From the NCBI RefSeq assembly GCF_947497005.1, contig NZ_CANMFF010000014.1:61142-125141 (forward strand): a stretch of 64,000 nt of DNA, written 5' to 3'. The notes under the pieces were generated by a model. That model did not search any database. It saw only the letters and a list, made by a program, of their open reading frames with translations, and had not been told where the DNA came from. Positions 37,199 through 45,541 of this stretch are shown here, one piece after another (the stretch's first letter is position 1; each line of letters begins with the position of its first letter). The DNA comes from an uncultured Ruegeria sp. Its GTDB lineage: Bacteria; Pseudomonadota; Alphaproteobacteria; Rhodobacterales; Rhodobacteraceae. A program made the position numbers and the translations under genes.

Positions 37199-37253
37199 AC
37201 CCCTTCCGAAAAGGGATCGGGGCTCTTCTGCGTGTGCAAAAGAGCCCCTATTT
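37199..37253 (+). terminator. Double hairpin with Rho-independent terminator
   Basis: A first hairpin (CCCTT-CCGAA-AAGGG) is followed by GGGGCTCTT (37219-37227) and AAGAGCCCC (37240-37248) around a 12-nt loop, then TATTT. With no plus-strand gene upstream, it probably ends a small RNA transcribed from about 37,100 or later. Confidence 0.6.
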
Positions 37254-37373
37254 AGCGTCAGATGATGCAATGCCGCGTCTATGCACCTGTAAGGCAAAGG
37301 TTACCTCGTTCAGGTGCATCTAGCAACCATATCTTGCGTTGAGTTTTGCGATCTCCGCAAGATAGGGGCGCGA

Positions 37374-37511
37374 TTAAAGGTTTTCTTGAACGTCCGTAGC
37401 CGCGCCCTGGATGGCGTCCCCAGCCTTTTCGATGTCCTTGCCGGCGCCTTTTGCGGTTTCACAGGCTGTCAAAGCAAACAGGCTCAGGCCAATCAGAATT
37501 ACACGGATCAT
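37374..37511 (-). CDS. Entericidin A/B-family small lipoprotein
   Basis: A 45-residue lipoprotein. Signal MIRVILIGLSLFALTAC with lipobox LTAC, then ETAKGAGKDIEKAGDAIQGA and a short tail; the GKDxEKAGDAIQ pattern is the entericidin hallmark. AAGGAG lies seven bases before the ATG. Entericidins are small cell-envelope lipoproteins tied to stationary-phase lysis or stress in enteric bacteria; the role in this group is not known. A 9-bp inverted repeat (37281-37289 with 37311-37319) lies downstream. Confidence 0.88.
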   Translation of the reverse strand: MIRVILIGLSLFALTACETAKGAGKDIEKAGDAIQGAATDVQENL

Positions 37512-37571
37512 AGTTGTCTCCTTGGTGCTCGATCATGTTTCGGTAGCACCATTTTTCAGGCGGAGCCAGTA

Positions 37572-37913
37572 TTAGGCCGCGTCGCTGCTGCAAAACAGTT
37601 CGTAGACGACTTCGAGCATGCGGCGCGGACGGTCATCCGCCAGACGATAATAGATGGCCTTGCCTTCTCTGCGGGGGGTCACCAGCCCTTCCAGCCGCAG
37701 GCGGGAAAGTTGTTGCGAAACAGCGGCTTGTCTGGCGGACAATAGTTCTTCCAGTTCCGTGACAGATTTTTCGCCCGATACGAGGTGGCACAGGATCATC
37801 AATCGGCCTTCGTGGCTTATTGCCTTGAGGAAGTTAGATGCGCGCGTCGCGTTGTTGACCATAAGGCCAAATTCTTCTTGGGACATGTCCTGGGACAGCT
37901 GGGGAAGTGCCAT
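37572..37913 (-). CDS. ArsR family regulator, BigR/SqrR-like persulfide sensor
   Basis: A 113-residue winged-helix repressor from ATG 37913 with AAGGAA upstream. The HTH is VTELEELLSARQAAVSQQLS and the wing VTPRREGKAIYYRLAD. Cysteines occur in GRLMILCHL (helix alpha-2) and VYELFCSS (C-terminal helix), matching the two redox cysteines that form tetrasulfide links in SqrR and BigR. It would therefore sense sulfane sulfur and release DNA. The persulfide operon it might control lies 14 kb away (51461-53659). No target gene is adjacent. Confidence 0.85.
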   Translation of the reverse strand: MALPQLSQDMSQEEFGLMVNNATRASNFLKAISHEGRLMILCHLVSGEKSVTELEELLSARQAAVSQQLSRLRLEGLVTPRREGKAIYYRLADDRPRRMLEVVYELFCSSDAA

Positions 37914-38281
37914 CGATTGTGTTCCTTGCAAACCCGTTGGCCGGGCGATATTTCCAAAACGTAAAGAGCCGTGAATGTGAGCCCTTTCAGTACATGTTTC
38001 GTACATTTATCACTATATGTATGAATCAAAATATCGTGATGAATAAAAGGGGAATTCAGATCGAACGTTCCCGCAATCCATGGTGACGCGCGAAACACTG
38101 GGAAACTGCCTGGTGGGTCACTCGAGGAAACCTGGGGCAGTTCTCCTGTGGATTGACGGCGACCAATAATCGGTCAGCGTTCTCGCTTGCCCCCCTTGCA
38201 GCCCCCCGGAGCCGACACTAAGACTCACGTAATACTTGTGGGGATATTGTCCCGATCCATAGCAAAACAGGCAGGTTACGA
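37914..38281. other. Divergent promoter region between the ArsR gene and clpP
   Basis: No gene. The left half (37960-38060) is AT-rich and holds the inverted repeat at 38002-38021; the right half serves clpP and ends with GGCAGGTTACGA before its ATG, a weak ribosome site. Confidence 0.5.
38002..38021. promoter_or_regulatory. Inverted repeat, possible ArsR-type operator
   Basis: TACAT, 10 nt, ATGTA, in an AT-rich stretch 90 bp upstream of the ArsR-type regulator start. Position suits autoregulation. No identical site is found upstream of the sulfur operon; there a CATAT N13 ATATG type repeat occurs near 53690-53712. Confidence 0.35.
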
Positions 38282-38914
38282 ATGTTCGATCCCATAGATA
38301 CCTACATGAATACGCTTGTTCCCATGGTCGTTGAGCAGACCAGCCGGGGCGAGCGCGCCTATGATATTTTCTCTCGCCTGCTGAAAGAGAGGATCATTTT
38401 CATCAATGGTCCGATTCATGATGGGATGAGCCATCTGGTGGTGGCGCAATTGCTTCACCTCGAGGCAGAAAACCCGAACAAGGAAATCTCGATCTACATC
38501 AACTCGCCCGGCGGCGTGGTGACCAGCGGTTTGTCGATTTACGATACAATGCAGTATATCAAGCCGAAATGTTCCACGTTGGTGATCGGTCAGGCGGCCT
38601 CAATGGGCTCTGTTCTGCTCGCCGGTGGCGATAAGGGTATGCGCTTTTCACTGCCCAACAGCCGGATCATGGTCCACCAGCCCAGCGGTGGATACCAGGG
38701 CCAGGCCAGCGACATCATGATTCATGCAGCCGAGACGCAAAAGCTTAAGGATCGCCTGTATGACATCTACGTGCGTCATACCGGGCAAACGAAAAAGGCG
38801 GTTGAAAAAGCACTGGACCGTGACAATTTCATGAGCCCGGAAGAGGCCAAGGAATGGGGTCACATCGACGAGATTGTCGAGAACCGTGCAAAAATGGACA
38901 CGGAAGAGGCCTGA
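38282..38914 (+). CDS. clpP: ATP-dependent Clp protease proteolytic subunit
   Basis: A 210-residue serine protease that forms the tetradecameric barrel of ClpAP/ClpXP. Catalytic Ser in GQAASMGSVLLAGG, His in MVHQPSGGYQGQASD, Asp in the following helix region (YVRHTGQTKKAVEKALDRD). It is followed by a terminator and then clpX, its ATPase partner; in Caulobacter-like bacteria ClpXP degrades CtrA and drives the cell cycle. Confidence 0.98.
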   Translation: MFDPIDTYMNTLVPMVVEQTSRGERAYDIFSRLLKERIIFINGPIHDGMSHLVVAQLLHLEAENPNKEISIYINSPGGVVTSGLSIYDTMQYIKPKCSTLVIGQAASMGSVLLAGGDKGMRFSLPNSRIMVHQPSGGYQGQASDIMIHAAETQKLKDRLYDIYVRHTGQTKKAVEKALDRDNFMSPEEAKEWGHIDEIVENRAKMDTEEA

Positions 38915-38922
38915 GGCCAATA

Positions 38923-38951
38923 CCCCGCGTCACCGACGCGGGGGTCATTTT
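38923..38951 (+). terminator. Terminator after clpP
   Basis: CCCCGCGTC-ACC-GACGCGGGG followed by GTCATTTT, 9 bp beyond the clpP stop. It may attenuate transcription into clpX. Confidence 0.8.
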
Positions 38952-39046
38952 GAGATTGTAGCCGCCAGAGTGCTGGCCTAAGCTGCACACACAGGCGAAA
39001 GCGCACCCCGGAAAGGGGCGCAGGGACGAAGCCCGAAAGGTAGATC

Positions 39047-40315
39047 ATGGCGACGAATTCAGGCGGCGACGGGAAAAACACGCTCTACTGCAGCTTCTGC
39101 GGCAAAAGCCAGCATGAGGTCCGTAAGCTGATCGCAGGCCCGACCGTTTTTATCTGTGATGAATGCGTTGAGTTGTGCATGGACATCATCCGTGAAGAGA
39201 CCAAGGCCAGCGGGCTGAAGTCGTCTGACGGTGTTCCGACGCCCAAGGATATCTGCGAAGTACTGGACGACTATGTGATCGGACAGGCGACCGCAAAACG
39301 TGTTCTGTCGGTTGCTGTTCACAACCACTACAAACGTCTGAATCATGCCCAGAAAGCGGGCAGCGATATCGAGCTGGCGAAGTCCAACATCCTGCTGATT
39401 GGCCCGACCGGCTGCGGCAAGACGCTGCTGGCCCAGACACTGGCGCGCATTCTGGATGTGCCGTTCACAATGGCGGATGCGACCACGCTGACCGAGGCCG
39501 GTTATGTGGGTGAGGATGTCGAGAACATCATCCTCAAACTACTGCAGTCCAGTGAATACAATGTTGAACGTGCGCAACGCGGCATCGTGTATATCGACGA
39601 AGTCGACAAGATTACCCGCAAGTCCGAAAACCCTTCGATCACGCGCGACGTGTCGGGTGAGGGCGTACAGCAGGCTCTGTTGAAGCTGATGGAAGGTACT
39701 GTGGCCAGCGTTCCGCCACAGGGGGGGCGCAAGCATCCGCAGCAGGAATTCCTGCAGGTGGACACCACGAATATCCTATTCATCTGTGGTGGTGCTTTTG
39801 CAGGTCTGGACAAGATCATCGCACAGCGCGGCAAGGGCTCGGCGATGGGCTTTGGCGCCGACGTGCGTGATAACGATGATCGCGGCGTGGGCGAGATATT
39901 CAAGGATCTGGAGCCTGAGGATCTGCTGAAATTTGGCCTGATTCCGGAATTCGTCGGTCGTCTGCCGGTTCTGGCGACGCTGGAGGATCTGGATGAAGAC
40001 GCACTGGTCACTATCCTGACCAAGCCCAAGAACGCTTTGGTCAAGCAGTATCAGCGTCTTTTCGAATTGGAAGATGCGGAACTGGGCTTTACTGACGATG
40101 CGCTGAAGGCGATTGCCAAGAAAGCCATCGAGCGCAAAACCGGCGCGCGGGGTCTGCGGTCGATCCTGGAAGATATTCTGCTGGATACCATGTTCGAACT
40201 GCCGGGCATGAAGAATGTCAGCGAAGTTGTGGTGAACGAAGAGGCTGTGATTTCGGAATCCCAGCCACTGTTCATCTATACGGACGCCACACCGGAATCG
40301 GCGTCAGCTGGTTAA
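39047..40315 (+). CDS. clpX: ATP-dependent Clp protease ATP-binding subunit ClpX
   Basis: A 422-residue AAA+ unfoldase. N-terminal C4 zinc finger YCSFCGKSQHEVRKLI with FICDECVELC; Walker A LLIGPTGCGKTLLAQTLAR, Walker B IVYIDEVDKI, sensor 2 GARGLRSILEDILLDTMFEL; substrate loop near AGYVGEDVENI. It feeds proteins to ClpP, encoded just upstream. Confidence 0.98.
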   Translation: MATNSGGDGKNTLYCSFCGKSQHEVRKLIAGPTVFICDECVELCMDIIREETKASGLKSSDGVPTPKDICEVLDDYVIGQATAKRVLSVAVHNHYKRLNHAQKAGSDIELAKSNILLIGPTGCGKTLLAQTLARILDVPFTMADATTLTEAGYVGEDVENIILKLLQSSEYNVERAQRGIVYIDEVDKITRKSENPSITRDVSGEGVQQALLKLMEGTVASVPPQGGRKHPQQEFLQVDTTNILFICGGAFAGLDKIIAQRGKGSAMGFGADVRDNDDRGVGEIFKDLEPEDLLKFGLIPEFVGRLPVLATLEDLDEDALVTILTKPKNALVKQYQRLFELEDAELGFTDDALKAIAKKAIERKTGARGLRSILEDILLDTMFELPGMKNVSEVVVNEEAVISESQPLFIYTDATPESASAG

Positions 40316-40362
40316 GGTCGGCCTCTGACCACACCTGTGGTTCTAATTGTTGATCCGGTAAA

Positions 40363-40422
40363 GGGGGCTCTGCCCCCGCCACCGTTCGGGCACCTCCCCC
40401 GAGGTATTTTCAGCCAGATGAA
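40363..40422 (+). repeat. GC-rich intergenic palindromic repeat, copy 2
   Basis: GGGGGC-TCT-GCCCCC hairpin, a second hairpin-like part, then CACCTCCCCCGAGGTATTTT and CAGCCAGATGAA. It shares hairpin, CCCCCGRRGTATTT and AGATGAA with the element at 14597-14646 (opposite strand). It may end clpX transcription. Confidence 0.6.
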
Positions 40423-40505
40423 CGGGGGATCATTCGTTTTTCTTCGGAAAGATATCCGCGCGTAAGCGGTTGTAAATCCTGCGGTTTTCCAAGCGATAAA
40501 GGTGA

Positions 40506-40874
40506 ATGTCCATGACGGTTCAACGCATTTCCTCGGGCGGTGAGTTCGAAGCAAAGGTTGGATACTGCCGCGCGGTAGTCGCGGGCGGTTGGGTTCACGT
40601 GGCTGGTACTGTCGGGAAGGGTGAAGGTGCGGTCGAACAATGCCGGTCGGCGTTGGGTATCATCGAAAAGGCTTTGGCAGAGGCGGGCGCGAGCTTTGCA
40701 GATGTGGTTCGGGTCACTTACATGTTGCCGGATCGCAGCGAGTTCGAACCGTGCTGGCCGATTTTGGCCGTGACCTTCGGAGCCAATCCACCGGTTGCGA
40801 CAATGATCGAATGCGGTTTGATCGATCCGAAATTCAGGATCGAGATCGAAGTGACCGCTATTTTGCCGCAGTGA
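40506..40874 (+). CDS. RidA/YjgF family protein
   Basis: A 122-residue member of the RidA superfamily, which hydrolyse reactive enamine/imine intermediates of amino acid metabolism. Family features: FEAKVGYCRAVVAGGWVHVA, the helix EQCRSALGIIEKALAEAGAS, and VVRVTYMLPDRSEFE. The Arg of classic RidA (in a GNIP..GQ..R motif) is not obvious, so it belongs to another Rid subgroup. ATG 40506 follows AAAGGTGA; an ATG two codons on is also possible. Confidence 0.85.
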   Translation: MSMTVQRISSGGEFEAKVGYCRAVVAGGWVHVAGTVGKGEGAVEQCRSALGIIEKALAEAGASFADVVRVTYMLPDRSEFEPCWPILAVTFGANPPVATMIECGLIDPKFRIEIEVTAILPQ

Positions 40875-40953
40875 CGCAGGTGGCGCTTGGGGTACTGGAC
40901 CTTGGCGAGCCTTTGGTCCATACCTTTCGTCGACGAAATGCCGGAGGCACCCG

Positions 40954-41337
40954 ATGGGAATCCTGAACAGTCTTTTGCGAGCCGTGACGTGGTGGAACGG
41001 GGCAACGCTGAACACGCAGATTTATACTGCGCGCAAAGGCGTGAAAGTGGGCGAAGACAATGAAGGGAATGTGTTTTACCGCACGGCTGATGACAGCAAG
41101 CGCTGGGTGATCTTCAATGGTGAGGCAGAAGCCAGCCGAGTTGATCCCGAATGGCATGGCTGGTTGCACCGCACTTGGGACGAACCTCCGACGGACAAGC
41201 CGCTGCCGCACAAATCCTGGGAAAAACCACATCAGGAAAATCTGACCGGTACCGCACTGGCCTATGCGCCTGCTGGTTCGCTGCGTCGCGCAGAGCCGGT
41301 TGAACGTAAAGACTATGAGGCCTGGAGCCCGGAATAA
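40954..41337 (+). CDS. NADH:ubiquinone oxidoreductase subunit NDUFA12-like
   Basis: A 127-residue homologue of the mitochondrial complex I accessory subunit NDUFA12 (B17.2), found in alphaproteobacteria. Typical features: TWWNGATLNTQIYTARKGVK, GNVFYRT and RWVIFNGEAEASRVDPEWHG then WLHRTWDEPP. It is encoded away from the nuo operon, 12 bp before the mlaD-like gene. Confidence 0.95.
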   Translation: MGILNSLLRAVTWWNGATLNTQIYTARKGVKVGEDNEGNVFYRTADDSKRWVIFNGEAEASRVDPEWHGWLHRTWDEPPTDKPLPHKSWEKPHQENLTGTALAYAPAGSLRRAEPVERKDYEAWSPE

Positions 41338-41348
41338 ACGAGGCGAAG

Positions 41349-41801
41349 ATGTCGACCCATAACTGGACCGAAGTTTTTGTCGGCGGCGTCGTGCTGGCCG
41401 GCGCCTTGGCGTTTGGTGTTTATGCCAGCCAATCGACCGGATTGTCACAAGGCCCCGCAGGCTATGAGCTGGGCGCGTCCTTCCGGTCGCTGGAAGGTGT
41501 GGGCGTTGGCACGGATGTTCGCCTTGCCGGTGTCAAGATTGGAACCGTGACAGGCGTCGACCTGAACCCTGAGACCTACCGTGCAGACACGACATTTACC
41601 ATCGCCGACGGGATTCTGGTGCCGGACGACAGCGCGATTGTGATCTCGTCCGAAGGTCTGCTGGGGGGCAATTTTGTCGAGGTCATGCCGGGCGGGTCGC
41701 TGTTTTACTTCGAGTCCGGTGACGAGATTGAGGATACGCAGGGTGCGGTCAGCCTGATCTCGCTTCTGGTCAAGTTCGTGGCTGGAGATGGCGGCGAATG
41801 A
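41349..41801 (+). CDS. mlaD: MlaD-type lipid-transport protein (MCE domain)
   Basis: A 150-residue single-pass inner-membrane protein with a periplasmic MCE domain, the phospholipid-binding ring of the Mla pathway that keeps the outer membrane asymmetric. Helix EVFVGGVVLAGALAFGVYAS, then the MCE core YELGASFRSLEGVGVGTDVR, LAGVKIGTVTGVDLN and EGLLGGNFVEVMPGG. The other mla genes are elsewhere. Its last 4 bp overlap the next gene. Confidence 0.92.
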   Translation: MSTHNWTEVFVGGVVLAGALAFGVYASQSTGLSQGPAGYELGASFRSLEGVGVGTDVRLAGVKIGTVTGVDLNPETYRADTTFTIADGILVPDDSAIVISSEGLLGGNFVEVMPGGSLFYFESGDEIEDTQGAVSLISLLVKFVAGDGGE

Positions 41802-42166
41802 TACGTGCCATACTGTGCGCTTTGTTGTTGGCCGGAACCAGTGCAGTTGCACAGCAGAAAGTTCAGTCAGCCCCAGGCGCAATGCTGCGTGGGTTGGACA
41901 AAGTCAACGGTCAGACTGTCGATGTTGAATTGCAGACTGGTCAGACGGAAACCGTCTTTGGGCTGGATGTTGCCTTGGGGGACTGCCGTTATCCCGTGGA
42001 CAACCCAACGGGTGACGCGTTTGCCTATCTGACCATCTGGGAAACCGGCAAGGCCGATCAGTTGTTTGACGGCTGGATGATTGCCACGTCCCCCGCGTTG
42101 AACGCTTTGGATCATGCGCGTTATGACGTTTGGGTCATACGCTGTATCACACCCGCGGCGGACTGA
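41798..42166 (+). CDS. DUF2155 exported protein
   Basis: A 122-residue protein with a short signal peptide (AILCALLLAGTSAVA) and the DUF2155 core: GAMLRGLDKVNGQTVDVEL, CRYPVDNPTGDAFAYLTIWE and GWMIATSPALNALDHARYDV then WVIRC. ATGA overlap with mlaD indicates coupled translation. Its 3' end overlaps the convergent aat gene by 46 bp. Role unknown; the conserved neighbourhood suggests the cell envelope. Confidence 0.9.
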   Translation: MIRAILCALLLAGTSAVAQQKVQSAPGAMLRGLDKVNGQTVDVELQTGQTETVFGLDVALGDCRYPVDNPTGDAFAYLTIWETGKADQLFDGWMIATSPALNALDHARYDVWVIRCITPAAD

Positions 42167-42753
42167 TGTAATGGCGCTGTGAAATCGGCGCTGAGGTTCA
42201 GGGCCTCTGCCAGGTCTTTTTTGTAGGCGCTGCGCGGGATCTCAATAGCCCCTAGCGATGCCAGATGCGCGGTCAGGAACTGCGTGTCAAACAGGTGAAA
42301 CCCGGTTTGCCGCAGGCGGTCTACAAGATAGGCGAGGGCGATTTTCGATGCATCCGTGCGGCGTGAAAACATGCTTTCGCCGAAGAAGGCGGCCCCCAGG
42401 GTAACGCCGTAAACACCCCCCACAAGCGTGGTGTCATCCCAGACCTCGAGTGAATGCGCATAGCCGGATTGGTGCAGCTGACGATAGAGGTCGTGCAGCT
42501 CGGCATTGATCCAGGTATCGGCCCGGTCTGCGCACCCGTCGACGACGCCGATAAAACTCTGATTGATTGAAATCTCGAAACCACAGTTTCGGATGCGGCG
42601 TGCCAGGCTTCGGGAAATGTGAAACCCATCCAATGGAAAGACGCCGCGAAGCTTTGGATCGACCCAGAACAGGTCGGAATCATCGCGATGTTCTGCCATC
42701 GGAAATATCCCGATGGAATACCCATGCAGCAAAAGTTCGGGGGACAAGCTCAT
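42121..42753 (-). CDS. aat: Leucyl/phenylalanyl-tRNA--protein transferase
   Basis: Adds Leu or Phe to the N-terminus of proteins with Arg or Lys ends, marking them for ClpAPS degradation. 210 residues. Family motifs: LLLHGYSIGIFPMAEHRDDS, FWVDPKLRGVFPLDGFHISR, WINAELHDLYRQLHQSGYAH, SLEVWDDTTLVGGVYGVTLG and FFGESMFSRRTDASKIALAY. Its 3' end runs 46 bp into the DUF2155 gene on the other strand. Confidence 0.97.
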   Translation of the reverse strand: MSLSPELLLHGYSIGIFPMAEHRDDSDLFWVDPKLRGVFPLDGFHISRSLARRIRNCGFEISINQSFIGVVDGCADRADTWINAELHDLYRQLHQSGYAHSLEVWDDTTLVGGVYGVTLGAAFFGESMFSRRTDASKIALAYLVDRLRQTGFHLFDTQFLTAHLASLGAIEIPRSAYKKDLAEALNLSADFTAPLHQSAAGVIQRMTQTS

Positions 42754-42801
42754 GTCGGGAACGAGGTTACCGGAGGGAATGATCCCTCCGACGCTTGGTG
42801 A

Positions 42802-44151
42802 TTATTTTTCCATGTTCTCCGCAAGCCAACGCTCCAGCCAGTGGATGTTGTAATCGCCGCTGTGCAGATCGGGTTCCTGCAACAGGACGTGGAACAGGGG
42901 GATCGTGGTGTCGATCCCGTCGACAATCAACTCGCCCAGCGCGCGTTCCAGCCGCGCAAGTGCTTCGGCCCGATCACGGCCTTGCACGATCAGTTTGGCG
43001 ATCAGGGAATCATAGTAGGGCGGAATCGAGTAGCCGTCATAGAGCGCCGAGTCCATCCGAACGCCCAGGCCACCCGGCGCGTGATACGCGGTGATTCTAC
43101 CGGGGCAGGGCGAGAAGTTGGGCAGTTTTTCGGCGTTGATCCGAACCTCGATGGCGTGGCCGTTGATCACAAGATCTTCCTGCCCGAAGGACATCGGCTC
43201 ACCTGCGGCAACAAGGATCTGTTCGCGCACCAGATCGACACCAAAGATGCCTTCGGTCACCGGATGTTCCACCTGCAGACGGGTGTTCATTTCGATGAAA
43301 TAGAACTCACCGTTCTCATAGAGAAACTCGATCGTGCCCGCACCGATATAGTTGATCTTGGCGACTGCGTCGGCACAGACTTTGCCAATCTTGGCGCGTT
43401 CTTCCGGTGTGATACTGGGGCCAGGAGCTTCTTCAAAGACCTTCTGGTGGCGGCGCTGCAGCGAACAGTCGCGTTCGCCCAGATGGACAGCGTTACCCTT
43501 ACCGTCACCAAAAACCTGAATTTCGATATGTCGCGGCGTGGTCAGATATTTCTCGATATAGACCTCGTCATTGCCAAAGGCAGCTTTGCCCTCGGCCCGC
43601 GCAGTCATGAAGGCGCTTTCCATCTCACCAGCGTTCATCGCGACTTTCATACCGCGACCGCCGCCACCGGCAGTGGCTTTGATGATGACGGGATACCCGA
43701 ATTCTTCACCGATCTTTTTGGCAGTTGCCAAATCGGGCACACCACCATCGGATCCGGGAACGCAGGGCACGCCCAGGGCTTTCATCGTATCCTTGGCAGT
43801 GATCTTGTCGCCCATGACGCGGATATGCTCCGCAGTGGGGCCGATAAAGGTCAGGCCGTGGTCTTCGACGATCTGCACGAATTCGGCATTCTCGGACAGG
43901 AAGCCATAGCCAGGATGGATCGCCTGCGCGCCGGTGATTTCACAGGCCGAGATAATCGCGGGCACTGACAGATAGCTTTGCGGGCTGGGCGGAGGGCCGA
44001 TGCAGACAGATTCGTCCGCCATGCGTACATGCATCGCATCGCTGTCGGCGGTGGAATGGACGGCGACCGTCTTGATCCCCATCTCGCGCGCGGCACGGAT
44101 TACGCGCAGGGCAATCTCGCCTCGGTTGGCAATCAGGATTTTGTCGAACAT
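42802..44151 (-). CDS. accC: Acetyl-CoA carboxylase biotin carboxylase subunit
   Basis: A 449-residue ATP-grasp enzyme that carboxylates biotin on AccB, the first half of the committed step of fatty acid synthesis. N-terminal FDKILIANRGEIALRVIRAA, ATP-binding KATAGGGGRGMKVAM, VHLGERDCSLQRRHQK, EFYFIEMNTRLQVEHPVTE. It lies 9 bp after accB and ends 48 bp before aat. Confidence 0.98.
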   Translation of the reverse strand: MFDKILIANRGEIALRVIRAAREMGIKTVAVHSTADSDAMHVRMADESVCIGPPPSPQSYLSVPAIISACEITGAQAIHPGYGFLSENAEFVQIVEDHGLTFIGPTAEHIRVMGDKITAKDTMKALGVPCVPGSDGGVPDLATAKKIGEEFGYPVIIKATAGGGGRGMKVAMNAGEMESAFMTARAEGKAAFGNDEVYIEKYLTTPRHIEIQVFGDGKGNAVHLGERDCSLQRRHQKVFEEAPGPSITPEERAKIGKVCADAVAKINYIGAGTIEFLYENGEFYFIEMNTRLQVEHPVTEGIFGVDLVREQILVAAGEPMSFGQEDLVINGHAIEVRINAEKLPNFSPCPGRITAYHAPGGLGVRMDSALYDGYSIPPYYDSLIAKLIVQGRDRAEALARLERALGELIVDGIDTTIPLFHVLLQEPDLHSGDYNIHWLERWLAENMEK

Positions 44152-44160
44152 GGGTCCGCC

Positions 44161-44655
44161 TTACTCGATGATGACCAGAGGGGTGCCGAATTCCACTGCA
44201 TCGCCATCGCCGACAAGGATGCGCTTGATGGCGCCCGATTTGGGCGCGTGGATGTGGTTCATGGTTTTCATGGCTTCGACGATCAGCAGCGTGTCGCCTT
44301 CGGACACCGTCGCACCGACCGTAATAAAGGATGGTGCGCCTGGTTCCGGCTGCATGTACACGGTGCCAACCATGGGCGATGTTACGGCGCCAGGGTGGCT
44401 GGCCGGGTCTTCCTGCGCGGCGGGAGCTTCGGCAGCAACAGGAGTAGCTACCGGAGCTGCCAAGGGTGCTGCCGCTGGGACAGCCACCTGAACCGGAGCG
44501 GCTGCGGCCTGTGTCATGCGGCTCACGCGTACGTTCAGGCTGTCTTCTTCGCCATATTCACGCTTGACCTGCAGTTCGGTCAGATCGTTATCGCGCAGCA
44601 ACTCGGCCAGAGCCTTGATGAATGCAACATCCGCGTCGTGTTTGATATCTGTCAT
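44161..44655 (-). CDS. accB: Acetyl-CoA carboxylase biotin carboxyl carrier protein
   Basis: A 164-residue carrier. The biotin-accepting Lys is in VEAMKTMNHIHAPKSG near residue 130; an Ala/Pro-rich flexible linker (VPAAAPLAAPVATPVAAEAP) lies at residues 55-90, and SPMVGTVYMQPEPGAPSF opens the biotinyl domain. GAGGACACTC precedes the ATG. Operon accB-accC. Confidence 0.98.
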   Translation of the reverse strand: MTDIKHDADVAFIKALAELLRDNDLTELQVKREYGEEDSLNVRVSRMTQAAAAPVQVAVPAAAPLAAPVATPVAAEAPAAQEDPASHPGAVTSPMVGTVYMQPEPGAPSFITVGATVSEGDTLLIVEAMKTMNHIHAPKSGAIKRILVGDGDAVEFGTPLVIIE

Positions 44656-44806
44656 GAGTGTCCTCGACGGTTCCCCTTTGGCCCGTCTGTTTTTTGCGGG
44701 CTCTGATCAATTTATTCAGGGTTATAGGCTAAGCGGCGGTGCATGAAAAGCGCCGACTCGCACCATCACAGGTGGGATTTTCGCATAATTAAAAGGGTCA
44801 GGCGGG

Positions 44807-45343
44807 TCACAGGGGCATCCCTGACAGTTTGGCGACAAGTTCGGGCAATTTGCGGGCGCCGAATTTTTCAAGCAGGCGCGCGCGATAGGCCTCGATTGTG
44901 CGGTAACTCAGCCCAAGTTCGGCACCAATTTCCTTGGCGGACAGGCCACGGCAGGACAGGATCGCCACTTCGCGTTCACGAACGGTCAATTCGACAATAG
45001 GTCGTTCTTCCGAAATATCGGAAAAGCTCCAAATTCCATGCCGGAACGGGTCGTCAGGTGTCAAGGACCGTCCGCGCGCCCGGCACCAGAACAAATCACT
45101 ATTCCGGCGGCGCATGACACGCTCATCCGCGTAGTACCCGGTGTCACGCATCACCTGCAGGCTGCGCTCTCCGATCCTTTCCCAATCAGCGACCGAGGGG
45201 TAGAGATGCAGCAACGGCATGTTCCGGTAATCGGCCTCTTCTCCGCCAAATGTGCGGGCGAATTGCAGATTGCAGCGCCTGATGATCCGGTTTTCCAGCT
45301 CAACAAGCCCGATCGGCGCATATTCAAAGGCGGGGTCACTCAT
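44807..45343 (-). CDS. LuxR-type regulator with N-terminal PAS domain
   Basis: A 178-residue protein: a PAS-like sensor (FEYAPIGLVELENRIIRRCN to WCRARGRSLTPDDP) followed by a GerE/LuxR helix-turn-helix (LTVREREVAILSCRGLSAKE, IGAELGLSYRTIEAYRARLL). There is no receiver domain, so it would sense a small ligand or redox state directly. It precedes accB on the same strand, about 150 bp away. Similar PAS-LuxR proteins beside accBC are common in the group; targets unknown. Confidence 0.88.
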   Translation of the reverse strand: MSDPAFEYAPIGLVELENRIIRRCNLQFARTFGGEEADYRNMPLLHLYPSVADWERIGERSLQVMRDTGYYADERVMRRRNSDLFWCRARGRSLTPDDPFRHGIWSFSDISEERPIVELTVREREVAILSCRGLSAKEIGAELGLSYRTIEAYRARLLEKFGARKLPELVAKLSGMPL

Positions 45344-45541
45344 TTGCCTATCGTGCAGGGAAACTACGCGGAATAGAAGGGGATATGCGAATTCTTGTAA
45401 CCGCCGGCGCGCTTTGGCGATGTCAGGTTAATTTAAAATAGTAAATGATGTAAATTTTTTCTGAAAATTTGTACTTAACATGCAGAAATTGATAATATGT
45501 TCTGAAAACAGTTAATGGGTGCTGGTCAGGAGAAAGCAAAC

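Noticed and set aside
37101..37253. tmRNA, RNase P RNA, SRP RNA or 6S RNA
   Set aside because: None of the conserved sequence blocks of these RNAs is present; listed only as an unassigned structured element.
42841..43968. 375-codon open frame on the plus strand
   Set aside because: Antisense to accC.
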